Part shown: positions 20,382 to 29,928 of the stretch, one piece after another
Layout of the letters: each line of letters begins with the position of its first letter
Position numbering within the stretch: position 1 is the stretch's first letter
Source: Acidobacteriaceae bacterium TAA 166
GTDB taxonomy: Bacteria; Acidobacteriota; Terriglobia; Terriglobales; Acidobacteriaceae
DNA: 64,000 nucleotides
Direction of reading: 5' to 3'
Assembly (NCBI GenBank): GCA_000421065.1
Contig: ATWD01000001.1
Span: 3,712,001-3,776,000 of the forward strand
Program-made: the position numbers and the translations under genes
The notes under the pieces: model-generated
What the model was told of the DNA's origin: nothing
What the model saw: the letters and a program-made list of their open reading frames with translations, nothing else
The model's database searches: none

Positions 20382-23372
20382 ATGGAATTTCGCGGGACAC
20401 TGAAGTTTTTTTTGTTTGCTTTGATAGCCTTGACGTCTCTGGTGATGAGAGCGCAACAGCCGGGCGCATCGGTGCACGGCGTGGTTAGTGATCCGGATGG
20501 AGCTGTTATCCCGGGAGCGACCGTAACCCTGACACCGACTCATGGTAAGGCCTTTACCGCACAGTCCGGCAATGATGGTGGATACAACGTCCCCGGTGTA
20601 ACCCCCGGGGCCTACACCGTGACTGTGACGATGAATGGCTTTGCCACCTTCATCAAGGAAGGGGTTCGCGTCCCCGCAGGCCAGCTTGCGCTTGACGTAA
20701 AGATGGGGCTTCAGGTGGAGTCGCAGGAGGTCCAGGTTACTGCACAGAGCCAGCAGGTCAGTGTGGACCAGGATAGCAACGCTAGCTCGACCACCATTAA
20801 GGGCAAGGACCTCGAAGCTCTCTCGGACGATCCCGACGAGCTCTCGTCGGAGCTCTCCGCACTGGCCGGCCCGGCGGCCGGACCGAGCGGCGGCCAGATC
20901 TACGTCGACGGATTCACCGGCGGCCAGCTCCCCCCGAAGTCGTCGATCCGCGAGATCCGCATCAACCAGAATCCCTTCTCCGCGCAGTACGACAAGCTGG
21001 GTTATGGACGAGTTGAGGTCTTCACCAAGCCCGGCACCGACAAGTTCCACGGCAACTACAGCATCCAGGGCGGCGATAAGTCCTTCAATACCTCCAACCC
21101 CTTCCTGGGCACCAGTAATTCGCAGCCGGACTACCACACGATCTTTATGATCGGCAGTATCAGCGGGCCTATCAACCGCTTCACCTCTTTCACCGTCGGC
21201 GGTTCGCACCGCACCATCGAGGACAACTCGATCGTGAATCCGGGCGGCTACTACGCGACTTCGGCCGATGCGGCCACACCCTGCGCTCCAGGCCAGCAGG
21301 GTTGCACCTACTTTACCTCCTATCCTGAAGCTGCTCGCGCCGTGCCCCATCCCCAGACGCGCAGCGATATCACTCCTCGTATTGATCTCGCGCTGGGCGA
21401 CAAGAACACCTTGACGGCTCGATATCAGTACTACGTGAACGGTCAGCAGAACGCCGGCGTCGGGAATACCAATCTCCCGGATACCGGCTACAACACGGAG
21501 GCTACCGAGCACACCATCCAAATCAGCGATACGCAGATCTTCAGTGCAAAGGTCATCAACGAGACGCGGTTCGAATGGCAGCGGGATACCACAACGCAGG
21601 ATCCGTTGAGCACCGCTCCGACCCTCTCGATCTCCGGCGTCTTTACTTCGGGTGGCTCAAGCCTCGGCACCCAACACAGTACTGCGACCCACATCGAGGC
21701 CCAGAACTACACCTCGATCGCGCTCGAGCATCACTTCATCCGGGTCGGAGGAAGGCTCCGCACGACCGGGGAGGATGCTCTGTCCACACAAGGATCGAAC
21801 GGCAGCTTTACCTATACGAATCTTTTGGATCCCTGTACTGATTCTAGTGTCACCGATAAGCAAAAGGCGGGCTGCAGCATGAACATAGCGCCCGTGACAT
21901 GCGATCCGTCGAACAATACGGTCTCGTCATACCAGTGCGGAATCCCGTACAAGTACTCCACGGTCCAGATCAACAAGCCTACGATTCACGCCCGTCTCAC
22001 GGACGTGGGGCTCTACGCTGAGGACGACTGGAAGGCCCGCCAGAATCTAACCATCAGCTTCGGCCTGCGATATGAGGCGCAATCAGCCATCAACAGTGCC
22101 CATGACATCGCCCCGCGTGTCTCGTTCGCGTGGGGTATTCCCAGAGGCAAGGGAAAGTCTCCCATCACGGTCGTCCGCGGTGGATACGGCGTCTTCTTCG
22201 ATCGCTTCACGCTCGACAACTATGTGAGCACTCTGCAACTGGATGGGACCGCCCAGGTCAGCTCGACCTTCATCAGTCCCGGTAACCTCGGTCTGCCCGG
22301 TTGCGGCCCGGGTAATGTAGCTGCCTGTGGCATCTCATCCGCTGCCAGTCGAGGAACCATCTACAGCTTTGGCAATGGCATCCGCAGTTCCTACACGCTT
22401 CAGACGGCGATCGGCGTCGATCAACAGATTGGCCGGATCGGAACCATCTCCGTGAACTATCTGAACGCCCGGGGACTGCACGAGTATCTCACCCGCAACT
22501 TCTTCGATTCCAACACGCCGGATTCGCCGTACAACTATCAGTTCCAGTCCGGTGGAGTCTATCGGCAGAACCAGCTGCTCTTCAACGGCAATGCCCGCCT
22601 CCGTTCGATCAATCTCTTTGGCTTCTATGCCTTGAGCTGGGCAGATGCCAACACCTCAGGTGCGACCTTCTTTCCCACCAGCAATACCGATACCCGTGTC
22701 GACTATGGCCGCGCTACTTTTGCGCACCGTCAGTTCGGAGTCTTCGGCGGAAGTATGCAGTTTCGCTACGGCATCACCGCCAGTCCTTTCTTGCTCGCCC
22801 AGGCAGGCACGCCCTACAACATCATCACCGGCGCAGATCCGTTAGGGACCGGCATCCTCAACCAACGTCCCTACTTCGCCAATGGAGATCATGGAAACTG
22901 CTTCAATGCAGCGGACTTCAGCGCTACGCAGACCGGCGGTCTAACCCCGGTGCCCGTCAACTACTGCACCGGACCCGCGAATGCTAGTTTTAATCTTCGC
23001 CTGGCGAAGGTCTTCGGCTTCGGAGAAAGGACAGGTCCTCCGCCCAGCTCCGGAGGCTCCGGGCGCCGCAATGGCGCTGGCGGTACTGCTGGTGGTGGCC
23101 GCTCAGGTGGCGGTGGCGGAGGCGGAGGGAGCCGCGGCGGTGGCGGTATCGGCGGCGGCCCCATGGGAATGGGCGGAGGTAACTCAGGTCACAAATACAC
23201 CTTCACCATCGGAGCCCAGGCTCTCAATCTCTTCAACATGGTCCCCTACGGCACACCGACCAGCAGCTTGAATTCGCCCCGTTTCGGCCAGTTCACAACA
23301 CTTGCGACCGGTCCGTTCAGCTCGCAGACCGCGGTCCGCCGCATCATGCTGCAGGCCTCGTTCAACTTCTAA
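20382..23372 (+). CDS. TonB-dependent-receptor-like outer membrane protein
   Basis: 996 residues, strong ribosome site AGGAGAAGG. Signal peptide ending near MRAQQ, then a carboxypeptidase-regulatory-like domain (VHGVVSDPDGAVIPGATVTL, about 30-115), a plug-like region (TTIKGKDLEALSDDPDELSS, IYVDGFTGGQLPPKSSIREI) and a long beta-barrel ending in LQASFNF with a terminal Phe, as expected for outer membrane barrels. A run of about 50 residues at 885-936 is almost pure Gly/Arg/Ser and interrupts the last strands. Acidobacteria carry many such OmpA/TonB-type proteins, thought to import large substrates; the ligand here is unknown. Follows the DUF5666 gene. Confidence 0.88.
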   Translation: MEFRGTLKFFLFALIALTSLVMRAQQPGASVHGVVSDPDGAVIPGATVTLTPTHGKAFTAQSGNDGGYNVPGVTPGAYTVTVTMNGFATFIKEGVRVPAGQLALDVKMGLQVESQEVQVTAQSQQVSVDQDSNASSTTIKGKDLEALSDDPDELSSELSALAGPAAGPSGGQIYVDGFTGGQLPPKSSIREIRINQNPFSAQYDKLGYGRVEVFTKPGTDKFHGNYSIQGGDKSFNTSNPFLGTSNSQPDYHTIFMIGSISGPINRFTSFTVGGSHRTIEDNSIVNPGGYYATSADAATPCAPGQQGCTYFTSYPEAARAVPHPQTRSDITPRIDLALGDKNTLTARYQYYVNGQQNAGVGNTNLPDTGYNTEATEHTIQISDTQIFSAKVINETRFEWQRDTTTQDPLSTAPTLSISGVFTSGGSSLGTQHSTATHIEAQNYTSIALEHHFIRVGGRLRTTGEDALSTQGSNGSFTYTNLLDPCTDSSVTDKQKAGCSMNIAPVTCDPSNNTVSSYQCGIPYKYSTVQINKPTIHARLTDVGLYAEDDWKARQNLTISFGLRYEAQSAINSAHDIAPRVSFAWGIPRGKGKSPITVVRGGYGVFFDRFTLDNYVSTLQLDGTAQVSSTFISPGNLGLPGCGPGNVAACGISSAASRGTIYSFGNGIRSSYTLQTAIGVDQQIGRIGTISVNYLNARGLHEYLTRNFFDSNTPDSPYNYQFQSGGVYRQNQLLFNGNARLRSINLFGFYALSWADANTSGATFFPTSNTDTRVDYGRATFAHRQFGVFGGSMQFRYGITASPFLLAQAGTPYNIITGADPLGTGILNQRPYFANGDHGNCFNAADFSATQTGGLTPVPVNYCTGPANASFNLRLAKVFGFGERTGPPPSSGGSGRRNGAGGTAGGGRSGGGGGGGGSRGGGGIGGGPMGMGGGNSGHKYTFTIGAQALNLFNMVPYGTPTSSLNSPRFGQFTTLATGPFSSQTAVRRIMLQASFNF

Positions 23373-23393
23373 TTTGGTCCATACTCTACGAGG

Positions 23394-23417
23394 CGCAACC
23401 ATATTATTTTGGTTGCG
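23394..23417. terminator. small hairpin after receptor gene
   Basis: CGCAACC/GGTTGCG arms with a 10-base AT loop, 22 bases after the receptor stop. It may act with the larger hairpin next to it. Confidence 0.35.
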
Positions 23418-23444
23418 TCCCCACACTTAATCCTAGATAAACAA

Positions 23445-23490
23445 ATGCCCCGCTCTGCCACAGACTCGATTCTGTGACAGAGCGGGGCAT
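23445..23490. terminator. bidirectional terminator between convergent genes
   Basis: ATGCCCCGCTCTG pairs with CAGAGCGGGGCAT, extended by CACAGA/TCTGTG around a short loop. It lies between the receptor (+) and the M61 peptidase (-); on the minus strand TTGTTT follows the stem. Confidence 0.75.
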
Positions 23491-23500
23491 TCAGTATCGG

Positions 23501-25390
23501 TTATTTGATCTTCTCGACCTTCGTCAGCGGCGTCGTAATGTCATCCAGATACGCTGGCGTACCCTGAACGCGCTCGAGCACCGGATAACGCTCGCCATCG
23601 TGATAATCGACCTCCGCCGTCGAGACGAACGCATCCGCCTGCAAGATCAGGTGAATCGGCTCGGCCTTGCCCTTCGCCTCGCGGACCGCCGCCCGTAGCG
23701 TCTCTGGAGAGAAGACCTTGCCATTTACTGCGATAATCTTCGCTCCCGGGCCAATGTTCGCCTTATCCGTCGGGCCTCCCCAACGCACGTCCGAGATCAC
23801 TCCTTCGCTGTTCGCGCGCAGACCCAGCGAGTACCACGCATTCACCCCCGCCGCCCGGCGGCTTCCCGAGGCGACCATCGTCGTCTCTGAGCCGCTCGGC
23901 TTGTCCTGGTAGACCAGCCTGTAACCTCCGTGCTCGATGCCCTCGAGATCAGCATGCGGATGGATATTGTCGATCCGCTCATGGAGGAACGTCGCCCAGT
24001 CGTACCTCACCACCTGATTCAGATCGGCGACCAGCTCATCGCGGTTATAGGGAACAATCAGCGGCCCAGTGTTACCGCCTTTCGCCAGGAAGATATGCTG
24101 AAAGTCGGTCAGCGACTTCGTGTTGTTCGTCTGCTTGCGAATAAGCGTGTCGGCATCCAGCCAGAAGAGCTCTCCCTCCTGGTAGTAGTCCTGTCCACGG
24201 CGCCAGTTCGACCAAGCAGGATTACCCCCGCGCAGAATGCTGGCAGCGATGGCCGTATCCTCGGTCGAACGCCAGTCGCGGCCCGGCTTGTTGTCGAGAC
24301 TCGCCGCCGACATTGCCAGCAGGTCCCTGTACTGCTCCTGCGTCTTGAGTCCCGAACGCGCAGCCAGCACATTGCCCATGTACTGCGTCATGCCCTCATA
24401 GACCCACAAGAGCGACCCTTGCTGCATCTTTTTGAAGTCGTCCTGATACAGATTGAAAGGGCGGCGATACTTTCCATTCCACGAGTGCGTAAACTCATGC
24501 GCCAACAGGTCGGCCTCGGCCAGCTGGTGCGCATCATCGGCGAATCCCTTCTCCCCTACGCCGTTGTCGGAGGATTGTCCATGCTCGAGGCCCTCGCCCC
24601 CGGCGACGTCCGAGAGCGTCAGCAAAAAGTGATAGACGTTGTAATGGCGCGAATTATAGGCAGCGCCCGTCTCGCGGACCAGGTTATTCAACGCCGTCAG
24701 CACAGCAGGTCGAAGGTTCGAATCCTCCGGCGAATCCGAGACGACATCGATGTAGTGCTTCGGCGTAACCTCAGGCGCCAGCGCGAACTCATGAAAATAC
24801 TCGCCGGCAATTACAGGCGAGTCCTCAAGCTGCTCGACCGTCGTCGCTACATAGTGTGTCGTTCCCCCCGCCGGGTGCTGCGCATCGTAGCCGTCGGTCG
24901 GAGTCAGGGCCGTCCCGATGCCCCATCCTTTCCGCACCGTCACTGAGGGCTGAACCGCAATCTCCTTGACCGGAGTGTTGGCCGGATAAAGCAGCAGCTT
25001 CTCCCACTCCAGCACGGCGATCTTCTGGCTTACACGCTCTGTCGCGATGCAATCCAGGTGCGCATGCAGCGTCGTTACGCCTTCGGGCACAGTGACGTGG
25101 AACTGATACAGATCCTCATCGTCGCGGCGCCATGCCAGCGGCTTGCCATTGGCGGTGAAGACCACCCCCGTGATATCGCTCGCCGGACCGGTCGCCCGAT
25201 GATTGCCCGGAATCCACTCCGGAGTCGTCAGCGAGACCACGCCTGCAGTAGCCGGCAGATCGATCTCCGCGTGGTAGATCTTGCGGGGAGCATCGGAGAG
25301 ATCGGCCGTGATCCGAATCGGTGCCTTCTGGGCAAAGGCAGAGGCGGTTGCAAGCAGGGTCAGAGATAGGGCAACGACGCGGATGGACAT
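23501..25390 (-). CDS. secreted M61-family metallopeptidase with PDZ domain
   Basis: 629 residues with a signal peptide (MSIRVVALSLTLLATASAFA-Q). M61 glycyl-aminopeptidase-like: N-terminal beta domain with TPEWIPGNHRA, zinc motif HEFTHSW (His298, Glu299, His302) and the third ligand Glu332 in WVYEGMTQYMG. A PDZ-like domain occupies about 500-600 (YSLGLRANSEGVISDVRWGG, GPGAKIIAVNGK). Probably periplasmic or outer-surface peptide degradation. Convergent with the receptor gene; 119 bases separate it from the glutathione peroxidase gene. Confidence 0.9.
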   Translation of the reverse strand: MSIRVVALSLTLLATASAFAQKAPIRITADLSDAPRKIYHAEIDLPATAGVVSLTTPEWIPGNHRATGPASDITGVVFTANGKPLAWRRDDEDLYQFHVTVPEGVTTLHAHLDCIATERVSQKIAVLEWEKLLLYPANTPVKEIAVQPSVTVRKGWGIGTALTPTDGYDAQHPAGGTTHYVATTVEQLEDSPVIAGEYFHEFALAPEVTPKHYIDVVSDSPEDSNLRPAVLTALNNLVRETGAAYNSRHYNVYHFLLTLSDVAGGEGLEHGQSSDNGVGEKGFADDAHQLAEADLLAHEFTHSWNGKYRRPFNLYQDDFKKMQQGSLLWVYEGMTQYMGNVLAARSGLKTQEQYRDLLAMSAASLDNKPGRDWRSTEDTAIAASILRGGNPAWSNWRRGQDYYQEGELFWLDADTLIRKQTNNTKSLTDFQHIFLAKGGNTGPLIVPYNRDELVADLNQVVRYDWATFLHERIDNIHPHADLEGIEHGGYRLVYQDKPSGSETTMVASGSRRAAGVNAWYSLGLRANSEGVISDVRWGGPTDKANIGPGAKIIAVNGKVFSPETLRAAVREAKGKAEPIHLILQADAFVSTAEVDYHDGERYPVLERVQGTPAYLDDITTPLTKVEKIK

Positions 25391-25465
25391 GTGCGGCTTT
25401 AAGGTTCCTTTTCGGCTGCGTATTAAAACTGTGGTTGAAAAGAAGAGAAGTGGTGGCTTAACCGG

Positions 25466-25510
25466 AAGAGAAAATCCCCCGCCTGACTTGTCTGCAGGGG
25501 ATTTTCTCTT
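25466..25510 (-). terminator. terminator of glutathione peroxidase gene
   Basis: AAGAGAAAATCCC pairs with GGGATTTTCTCTT across a short spacer, directly after the gpx stop on the minus strand. Confidence 0.65.
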
Positions 25511-26073
25511 TAGGCTGCGAGCGCTGATTCGATGGCATTCACCACCTGAGGATCGTCCGGGGTGATCTCAGGCGAAAACCGTGCAATCACATTCCCATCG
25601 CGACCGACGAGAAACTTCTCGAAGTTCCAGAGAATTCCAGGCTCAGGATTCGTACTCGCATTGTGCTTCTCGCGAAGAAATCCCTCCAGCCGTTCTCGGA
25701 ACCCGTGGCGGTTCTCTCCTGCGGCCTGAGGATGGGCAGCGATCAACTCTTGGTAGAGCGGGTGAGTCGAGGGACCCGTGACTTCGATCTTTGAAAACAT
25801 GGGAAAGTTGACGGCGAAGTTCGTCGTACAGAACTTTGCGATCTCCTGATTCGTCCCAGGTTCCTGCGAGCCAAAGTCGTTGGCGGGAAAGCCGCAGACT
25901 ACCAGTCCGGCGTCCTTGAACCGTCCGTAGATCTGCTCCAGCCCCTCATACTGCTTCGTAAGGCCGCACTGCGAAGCCACATTAACGATCAGCATCACCT
26001 TTCCCTGGTACTCCGAGAGGCTGGCTGGCTCGCCATTAATACGTTCAAGGGGGATCTCATAAAGATTTGCCAT
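25510..26073 (-). CDS. glutathione peroxidase-family thiol peroxidase
   Basis: 187 residues, cytoplasmic (no signal). Reduces hydroperoxides, in bacteria usually with thioredoxin. Peroxidatic Cys36 in NVASQCGLT, partner Gln69 in NDFGSQEPG and Trp147-Asn148 in ILWNFEKFL form the family tetrad. The usual FPCNQFG motif reads FPANDFG, so its non-essential Cys is Ala. The stretch at about 110-133 (AHPQAAGENRHGFRERLEGF) is a modest insertion relative to the shortest family members. Divergent from the KimA-like transporter, with 74 bases between starts. Confidence 0.92.
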   Translation of the reverse strand: MANLYEIPLERINGEPASLSEYQGKVMLIVNVASQCGLTKQYEGLEQIYGRFKDAGLVVCGFPANDFGSQEPGTNQEIAKFCTTNFAVNFPMFSKIEVTGPSTHPLYQELIAAHPQAAGENRHGFRERLEGFLREKHNASTNPEPGILWNFEKFLVGRDGNVIARFSPEITPDDPQVVNAIESALAA

Positions 26074-26147
26074 GATGGCTCCAGTGTATCTCTTGACAAG
26101 AAAATTGACGCCGTCATCCGAGAAGCAAGGTACTATCGAAAACGGCC

Positions 26148-28016
26148 ATGTCTTTTACCGACGTACTTTTTGGACGTCCCTTGGCGTCCAGTGACGAGCG
26201 TGCCGAGCATATCGGTGTCTCCGCAGGGATCCCAATCTTCGGCCTGGACGCTTTGACCAGCGCGGCCTACGGTCCCGAAGCCGCTATGACGCTGTTGATC
26301 CCGATGGGAATCCTCGGCATCAACCACATCGTTCCCGTCATCTCTGCCATCCTCATCCTGCTGGTGATCGTCTTCTTCAGCTACCGCCAGACCATCGAGG
26401 CCTATCCCAGTGGCGGCGGCTCCTATACTGTCGCGACCGAGAACCTGGGCGAGGGAGCCGGTCTGTTCGCCGCCGCGGCGCTGATGATCGATTACATCCT
26501 CACCGCCGCCGTGGGCATCTCCGCTGGAGTCACCGCGCTCACCTCCGCAGTCCCGCATCTCCAGCACCACACCCTCTCCATCTGTCTCGGCATCCTCGCC
26601 ATTCTCGCTATCGTCAACTTGCGAGGTGTAAAGGATACGGGAGCGGCCTTCATCATTCCCACCTTTCTCTTCGTGGGCTCGCTGTTGGCCGTGATCGTCG
26701 TCGGCGCCGCCAAGATATTCCTCAATGGCGGACATCCCGCCCCCATCATCGCTCCTCCTCCGCCCGCGGCCACTACGGTGAAGTACCTCGGCATCTGGCT
26801 TCTGATGAAGACCTTCGCCAGCGGATGCGCCGCGATGACCGGTGTCGAGGCCGTCTCGAATGGCGTCATGGCCTTCGAGGAGCCGCGGGCCAAAAAGGCC
26901 CAGACTACCCTAACCCTTATCGTCATCACTCTCATCGTCCTTCTCTTCGGCATCGCCTGGCTCTCGAAGGCCTATGGCGTCACCGCAATGGAGCCCGACG
27001 CGCATCACTACCAAACAGTCATCAGCATCCTGACATCGGCTGTCTTCGGACGCGGCTGGTTCTACTACCTCACCATGGGAAGCGTCTTGCTGGCGCTCTC
27101 GCTCAGCGCCAACACTGCTTTCGCAGACTTCCCCCGCCTGGCTCGCGCCATCGCCATGCACGACTACCTTCCGCACGTCTTCACCATCCGCGGTCGGCGT
27201 CTGTTGTACTCGCACGGCATCTACGCCCTCACCGCCTTCACCTCGATCATCCTGATCCTCTTCGATGGGGTCACTGACCGCCTCATTCCGCTCTATGCCA
27301 TTGGTGCCTTCCTCGCCTTCACCCTCTCGCAGGCCGGAATGGTCGTTCATTGGATGAAGATGGAAAAACATCCAGGCCGGGGCTGGCACATGTTCGTCAA
27401 TGGCTTCGGAGCCGTGGCCACCGGAATCACCCTGCTGGTCGTCCTGGTGGCGAAGTTCGTCGCCGGGGCCTGGGTCACGGCCCTCCTCGTGCCCGTCCTC
27501 ATCGTCCTCATGATGGTGGTTAAACGCCACTACTCCCGCGTCAAGCGCGAGATGAAGGACATGACCCCACTCAATCTCACCAACCTCGAGCCCCCCGTCG
27601 TCGTTATCCCCATGGCCCGCTGGGATCGCATCGCCGAGAAGGCCATGCGCTTCGGTCTCCTGATGTCGACGGACCTCAAGATTGTCCATATCCACTCCGA
27701 GGACGAACCCGTCGGGATCGAAGAGGAGTGGGACGATAAGATTCTTGCTCCCATCCGGCAGCAGGGATTTCCGGCCCCTGAACTGATCAACATCCCCTCG
27801 ACCTATCGCTACATCGTCAATCCACTCATGGACTACATCCTCGAGCTCGAGCAACAGCACCCCGGCCGCAAGATTGCTGTCCTGCTGCCTGAGCTCGTCG
27901 TTCGGCACTGGTGGGAGAATGCCCTCCACAATCAGCGTGTCCAGCTTTTGAAGTTGCTGCTCCTGGTGAAGGGAAATCAGCGCATCGTCGTGGTCAATAT
28001 TCCCTGGTACCTGTAA
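26148..28016 (+). CDS. APC-superfamily transporter, KimA/YdaO-like
   Basis: 622 residues with about twelve membrane segments (roughly 28-460) and a soluble C-terminal domain of about 150 residues. The start (FGRPLASSDERAEHIGVSAG then FGLDALTSAAYGPEA) and the soluble tail (VVVIPMARWDRIAEKAMRFG, LLPELVVRHWWENALHNQ, VVVNIPWYL) match the layout of KimA potassium importers, where the tail binds c-di-AMP. Potassium is the best guess for the substrate; amino-acid transport is the alternative. Upstream spacing is too short for a ydaO-type riboswitch and I see none. Convergent with the cysteine desulfurase gene, 3 bases apart. Confidence 0.8.
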   Translation: MSFTDVLFGRPLASSDERAEHIGVSAGIPIFGLDALTSAAYGPEAAMTLLIPMGILGINHIVPVISAILILLVIVFFSYRQTIEAYPSGGGSYTVATENLGEGAGLFAAAALMIDYILTAAVGISAGVTALTSAVPHLQHHTLSICLGILAILAIVNLRGVKDTGAAFIIPTFLFVGSLLAVIVVGAAKIFLNGGHPAPIIAPPPPAATTVKYLGIWLLMKTFASGCAAMTGVEAVSNGVMAFEEPRAKKAQTTLTLIVITLIVLLFGIAWLSKAYGVTAMEPDAHHYQTVISILTSAVFGRGWFYYLTMGSVLLALSLSANTAFADFPRLARAIAMHDYLPHVFTIRGRRLLYSHGIYALTAFTSIILILFDGVTDRLIPLYAIGAFLAFTLSQAGMVVHWMKMEKHPGRGWHMFVNGFGAVATGITLLVVLVAKFVAGAWVTALLVPVLIVLMMVVKRHYSRVKREMKDMTPLNLTNLEPPVVVIPMARWDRIAEKAMRFGLLMSTDLKIVHIHSEDEPVGIEEEWDDKILAPIRQQGFPAPELINIPSTYRYIVNPLMDYILELEQQHPGRKIAVLLPELVVRHWWENALHNQRVQLLKLLLLVKGNQRIVVVNIPWYL

Positions 28017-28019
28017 AAG

Positions 28020-29204
28020 TCAGATCGTCAGCGCAGCCGACTCATTGCTCTGTGCTGGCGATAATTCGCGCAGCCGGGCAACTGCAGTGGGAATCAGCCG
28101 GAGAGCCTCTTCCACCTCAGCTTCCGTGGTGAGCTTTGAGAGCGAGAACCGTAGCGTCGCCCTCGCCCTTGCCGCCGTAAGCCCCATAGCGGTTAGCACA
28201 TGCGAAGGCTCCGTCGCTCCCGACTGGCAGGCGCTTCCTCCGCTGACCGAAAGTCCTTTCAGGTCCAGCGCGATCAGCAGCGCCTCAGCCTCGACATGGT
28301 CGAAGTAGATGTTGGTGGTATTCGCAACACGGGGCGCCCCGGCTCCGTTGATGCCTGTCTGTGCAATCTGGGCAAGGATCCCTTCCTCCAGCCGGTCGCG
28401 CAGCGCCGCCAGCCGGGCTGGACCTACTCCCTTCAGCCACTCGCCTGCCATCTCCGCAGCTTTACCCAGGCCTACGATGCCCGGAACGTTCTCGGTCCCC
28501 GGACGCCGCTGGCGCTCATGCGATCCACCATGAAAGATCGGAGACAGCTGAACGTTGCGTCTTACAAACAAAGCTCCAACTCCCTTGGGAGCATGAAGCT
28601 TGTGTCCGGAGAGGGTAAGCAGGTCCACATCCTTGAGCAGTCCATGCGCACCGATGTCGAGTGGAAGCTTCCCGGCCGCCTGTACGGCGTCGGTATGAAA
28701 GAGCGCTCCCTGAGCATGCGCGATTCCCGCCAGCGCATCGATCGGTTGAATCACGCCGGTCTCGTTGTTGGCATACATTATGCTGACCAATCGCGTGTTG
28801 GGTCGCAGTGTGGCAATCAAAGCCGCCGGCTCAACCAGCCCCTGTGCTGTAACCGGTAGAAACGTAACCTCAACCCCGCGCTTAGCGAGAGATTCGGCCG
28901 CATGCAGCACCGCATGATGCTCAATGGAGGTTGTGATCAGATGATCGCCAGCAGCCAGAACGCCGAAGAGTGCAAGGTTATCGCTCTCTGTGCCTCCGGA
29001 CGTGAAGACTACCTCCGCCGGGCGACAGTGGAGCAGACGAGCAACCGCCTCGCGCGCACGGTCGACCGCCGCCCGCGCCTGCTGGCCCTGCTGATGGATC
29101 GAGCTGGCATTGCCATAGTGCTCAAGATAAAAAGGCCGCATGGCCTCAAACACTTCCGGGAGAAGAGGCGTCGTCGCATTCGCGTCCATGTAAATACGTT
29201 GCAC
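28020..29204 (-). CDS. cysteine desulfurase (NifS/IscS family)
   Basis: 394 residues. PLP enzyme that passes cysteine sulfur to a persulfide for Fe-S clusters or thio-modification. Schiff-base Lys202 in SGHKLHAPKG, PLP contacts in TSGGTESDN and HTDAVQ, catalytic loop Cys326 in SGGSACQSGATEPSHVL. The short loop with SACQSG suits the NifS-like class I enzymes. No iscU, iscR or mnmA adjoins it, so its sulfur acceptor is not shown. Cytoplasmic. Confidence 0.93.
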   Translation of the reverse strand: MQRIYMDANATTPLLPEVFEAMRPFYLEHYGNASSIHQQGQQARAAVDRAREAVARLLHCRPAEVVFTSGGTESDNLALFGVLAAGDHLITTSIEHHAVLHAAESLAKRGVEVTFLPVTAQGLVEPAALIATLRPNTRLVSIMYANNETGVIQPIDALAGIAHAQGALFHTDAVQAAGKLPLDIGAHGLLKDVDLLTLSGHKLHAPKGVGALFVRRNVQLSPIFHGGSHERQRRPGTENVPGIVGLGKAAEMAGEWLKGVGPARLAALRDRLEEGILAQIAQTGINGAGAPRVANTTNIYFDHVEAEALLIALDLKGLSVSGGSACQSGATEPSHVLTAMGLTAARARATLRFSLSKLTTEAEVEEALRLIPTAVARLRELSPAQSNESAALTI

Positions 29205-29288
29205 TCCCGTATTTTACCGCCGGGCTTAGGGAGACACCCGGGAAGCTGATAGCCTTACCTTCGGATTCACCGGCAATGGAGGATTGAG

Positions 29289-29867
29289 ATGAAGAAAAGA
29301 TGGCTCTTAGCCGTCGTATTTGCCTGTTGCGTTACCGCAGCACAGGCGCAGATGGGCGCAGCAAAATCCGCTCCAGGAACCATGATCGAACCGGCGAAGT
29401 CTTTCGACGCTTCGCTGAGCGACTTCGAAGGAGAGTTCATGTCGCTTGCCAAGGCCATGCCCGCCGAAAAGTACAGCTTCGCCCCGAGCGCGGCCGTCTT
29501 CGTCGCGTCCCAGAAGACCGAATATGAAGGCGTTCGAAACTTCGGCCAGATGGTCGCCCACGTCGCCCAGGCAAACTACTTTTACGCCGGGATGTTCGGA
29601 GCCGCAAAGCCCGATGTGGACGTGAAGGCCATCGGCAAACTAACCGATAAAGATCAGATCGTCGCGGCGCTCGAGAAGTCTTTCATTTTCGTCCACACCG
29701 CCATGGGAACACTCACCACGCAGAACGCCTTCGAGAGCGTGCGCGGCAACCAGACTCGCGCCAGCCTGGCTGGCGGCGTCATCGCGCACGGCTTCGATCA
29801 CTACGGCCAGTTGGCAGAGTATCTCCGGATGAACGGAATCGTTCCCCCCGCGAGCCAGAAAAAATAG
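29289..29867 (+). CDS. exported DinB-superfamily protein
   Basis: 192 residues with a signal peptide ([20 protein letters not shown]). The rest is a four-helix DinB/YfiT-like fold: [20 protein letters not shown] carries the first metal-type His and [22 protein letters not shown] the C-terminal His pair. DinB relatives are metal-binding thiol transferases or hydrolases of unknown substrate; export makes a periplasmic role likely. Single gene between divergent and convergent neighbours. Confidence 0.8.
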   Translation: MKKRWLLAVVFACCVTAAQAQMGAAKSAPGTMIEPAKSFDASLSDFEGEFMSLAKAMPAEKYSFAPSAAVFVASQKTEYEGVRNFGQMVAHVAQANYFYAGMFGAAKPDVDVKAIGKLTDKDQIVAALEKSFIFVHTAMGTLTTQNAFESVRGNQTRASLAGGVIAHGFDHYGQLAEYLRMNGIVPPASQKK

Positions 29868-29879
29868 CCGTCGCAATAC

Positions 29880-29909
29880 AAAAGGCGCATCCGTCAGGAC
29901 GCGCCTTTT
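29880..29909. terminator. bidirectional terminator
   Basis: AAAAGGCG...ATCC pairs with GGAC...CGCCTTTT around a GTCA loop, with T-runs on both sides; it lies between the DinB-like gene (+) and citrate synthase (-). Confidence 0.8.
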
Positions 29910-29928
29910 AGCTTTTACAATCCGGATC

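Noticed and set aside
26074..26147. c-di-AMP (ydaO) riboswitch ahead of the KimA-like gene
   Set aside because: Gap is 74 bases, too short, and shows none of the conserved elements.
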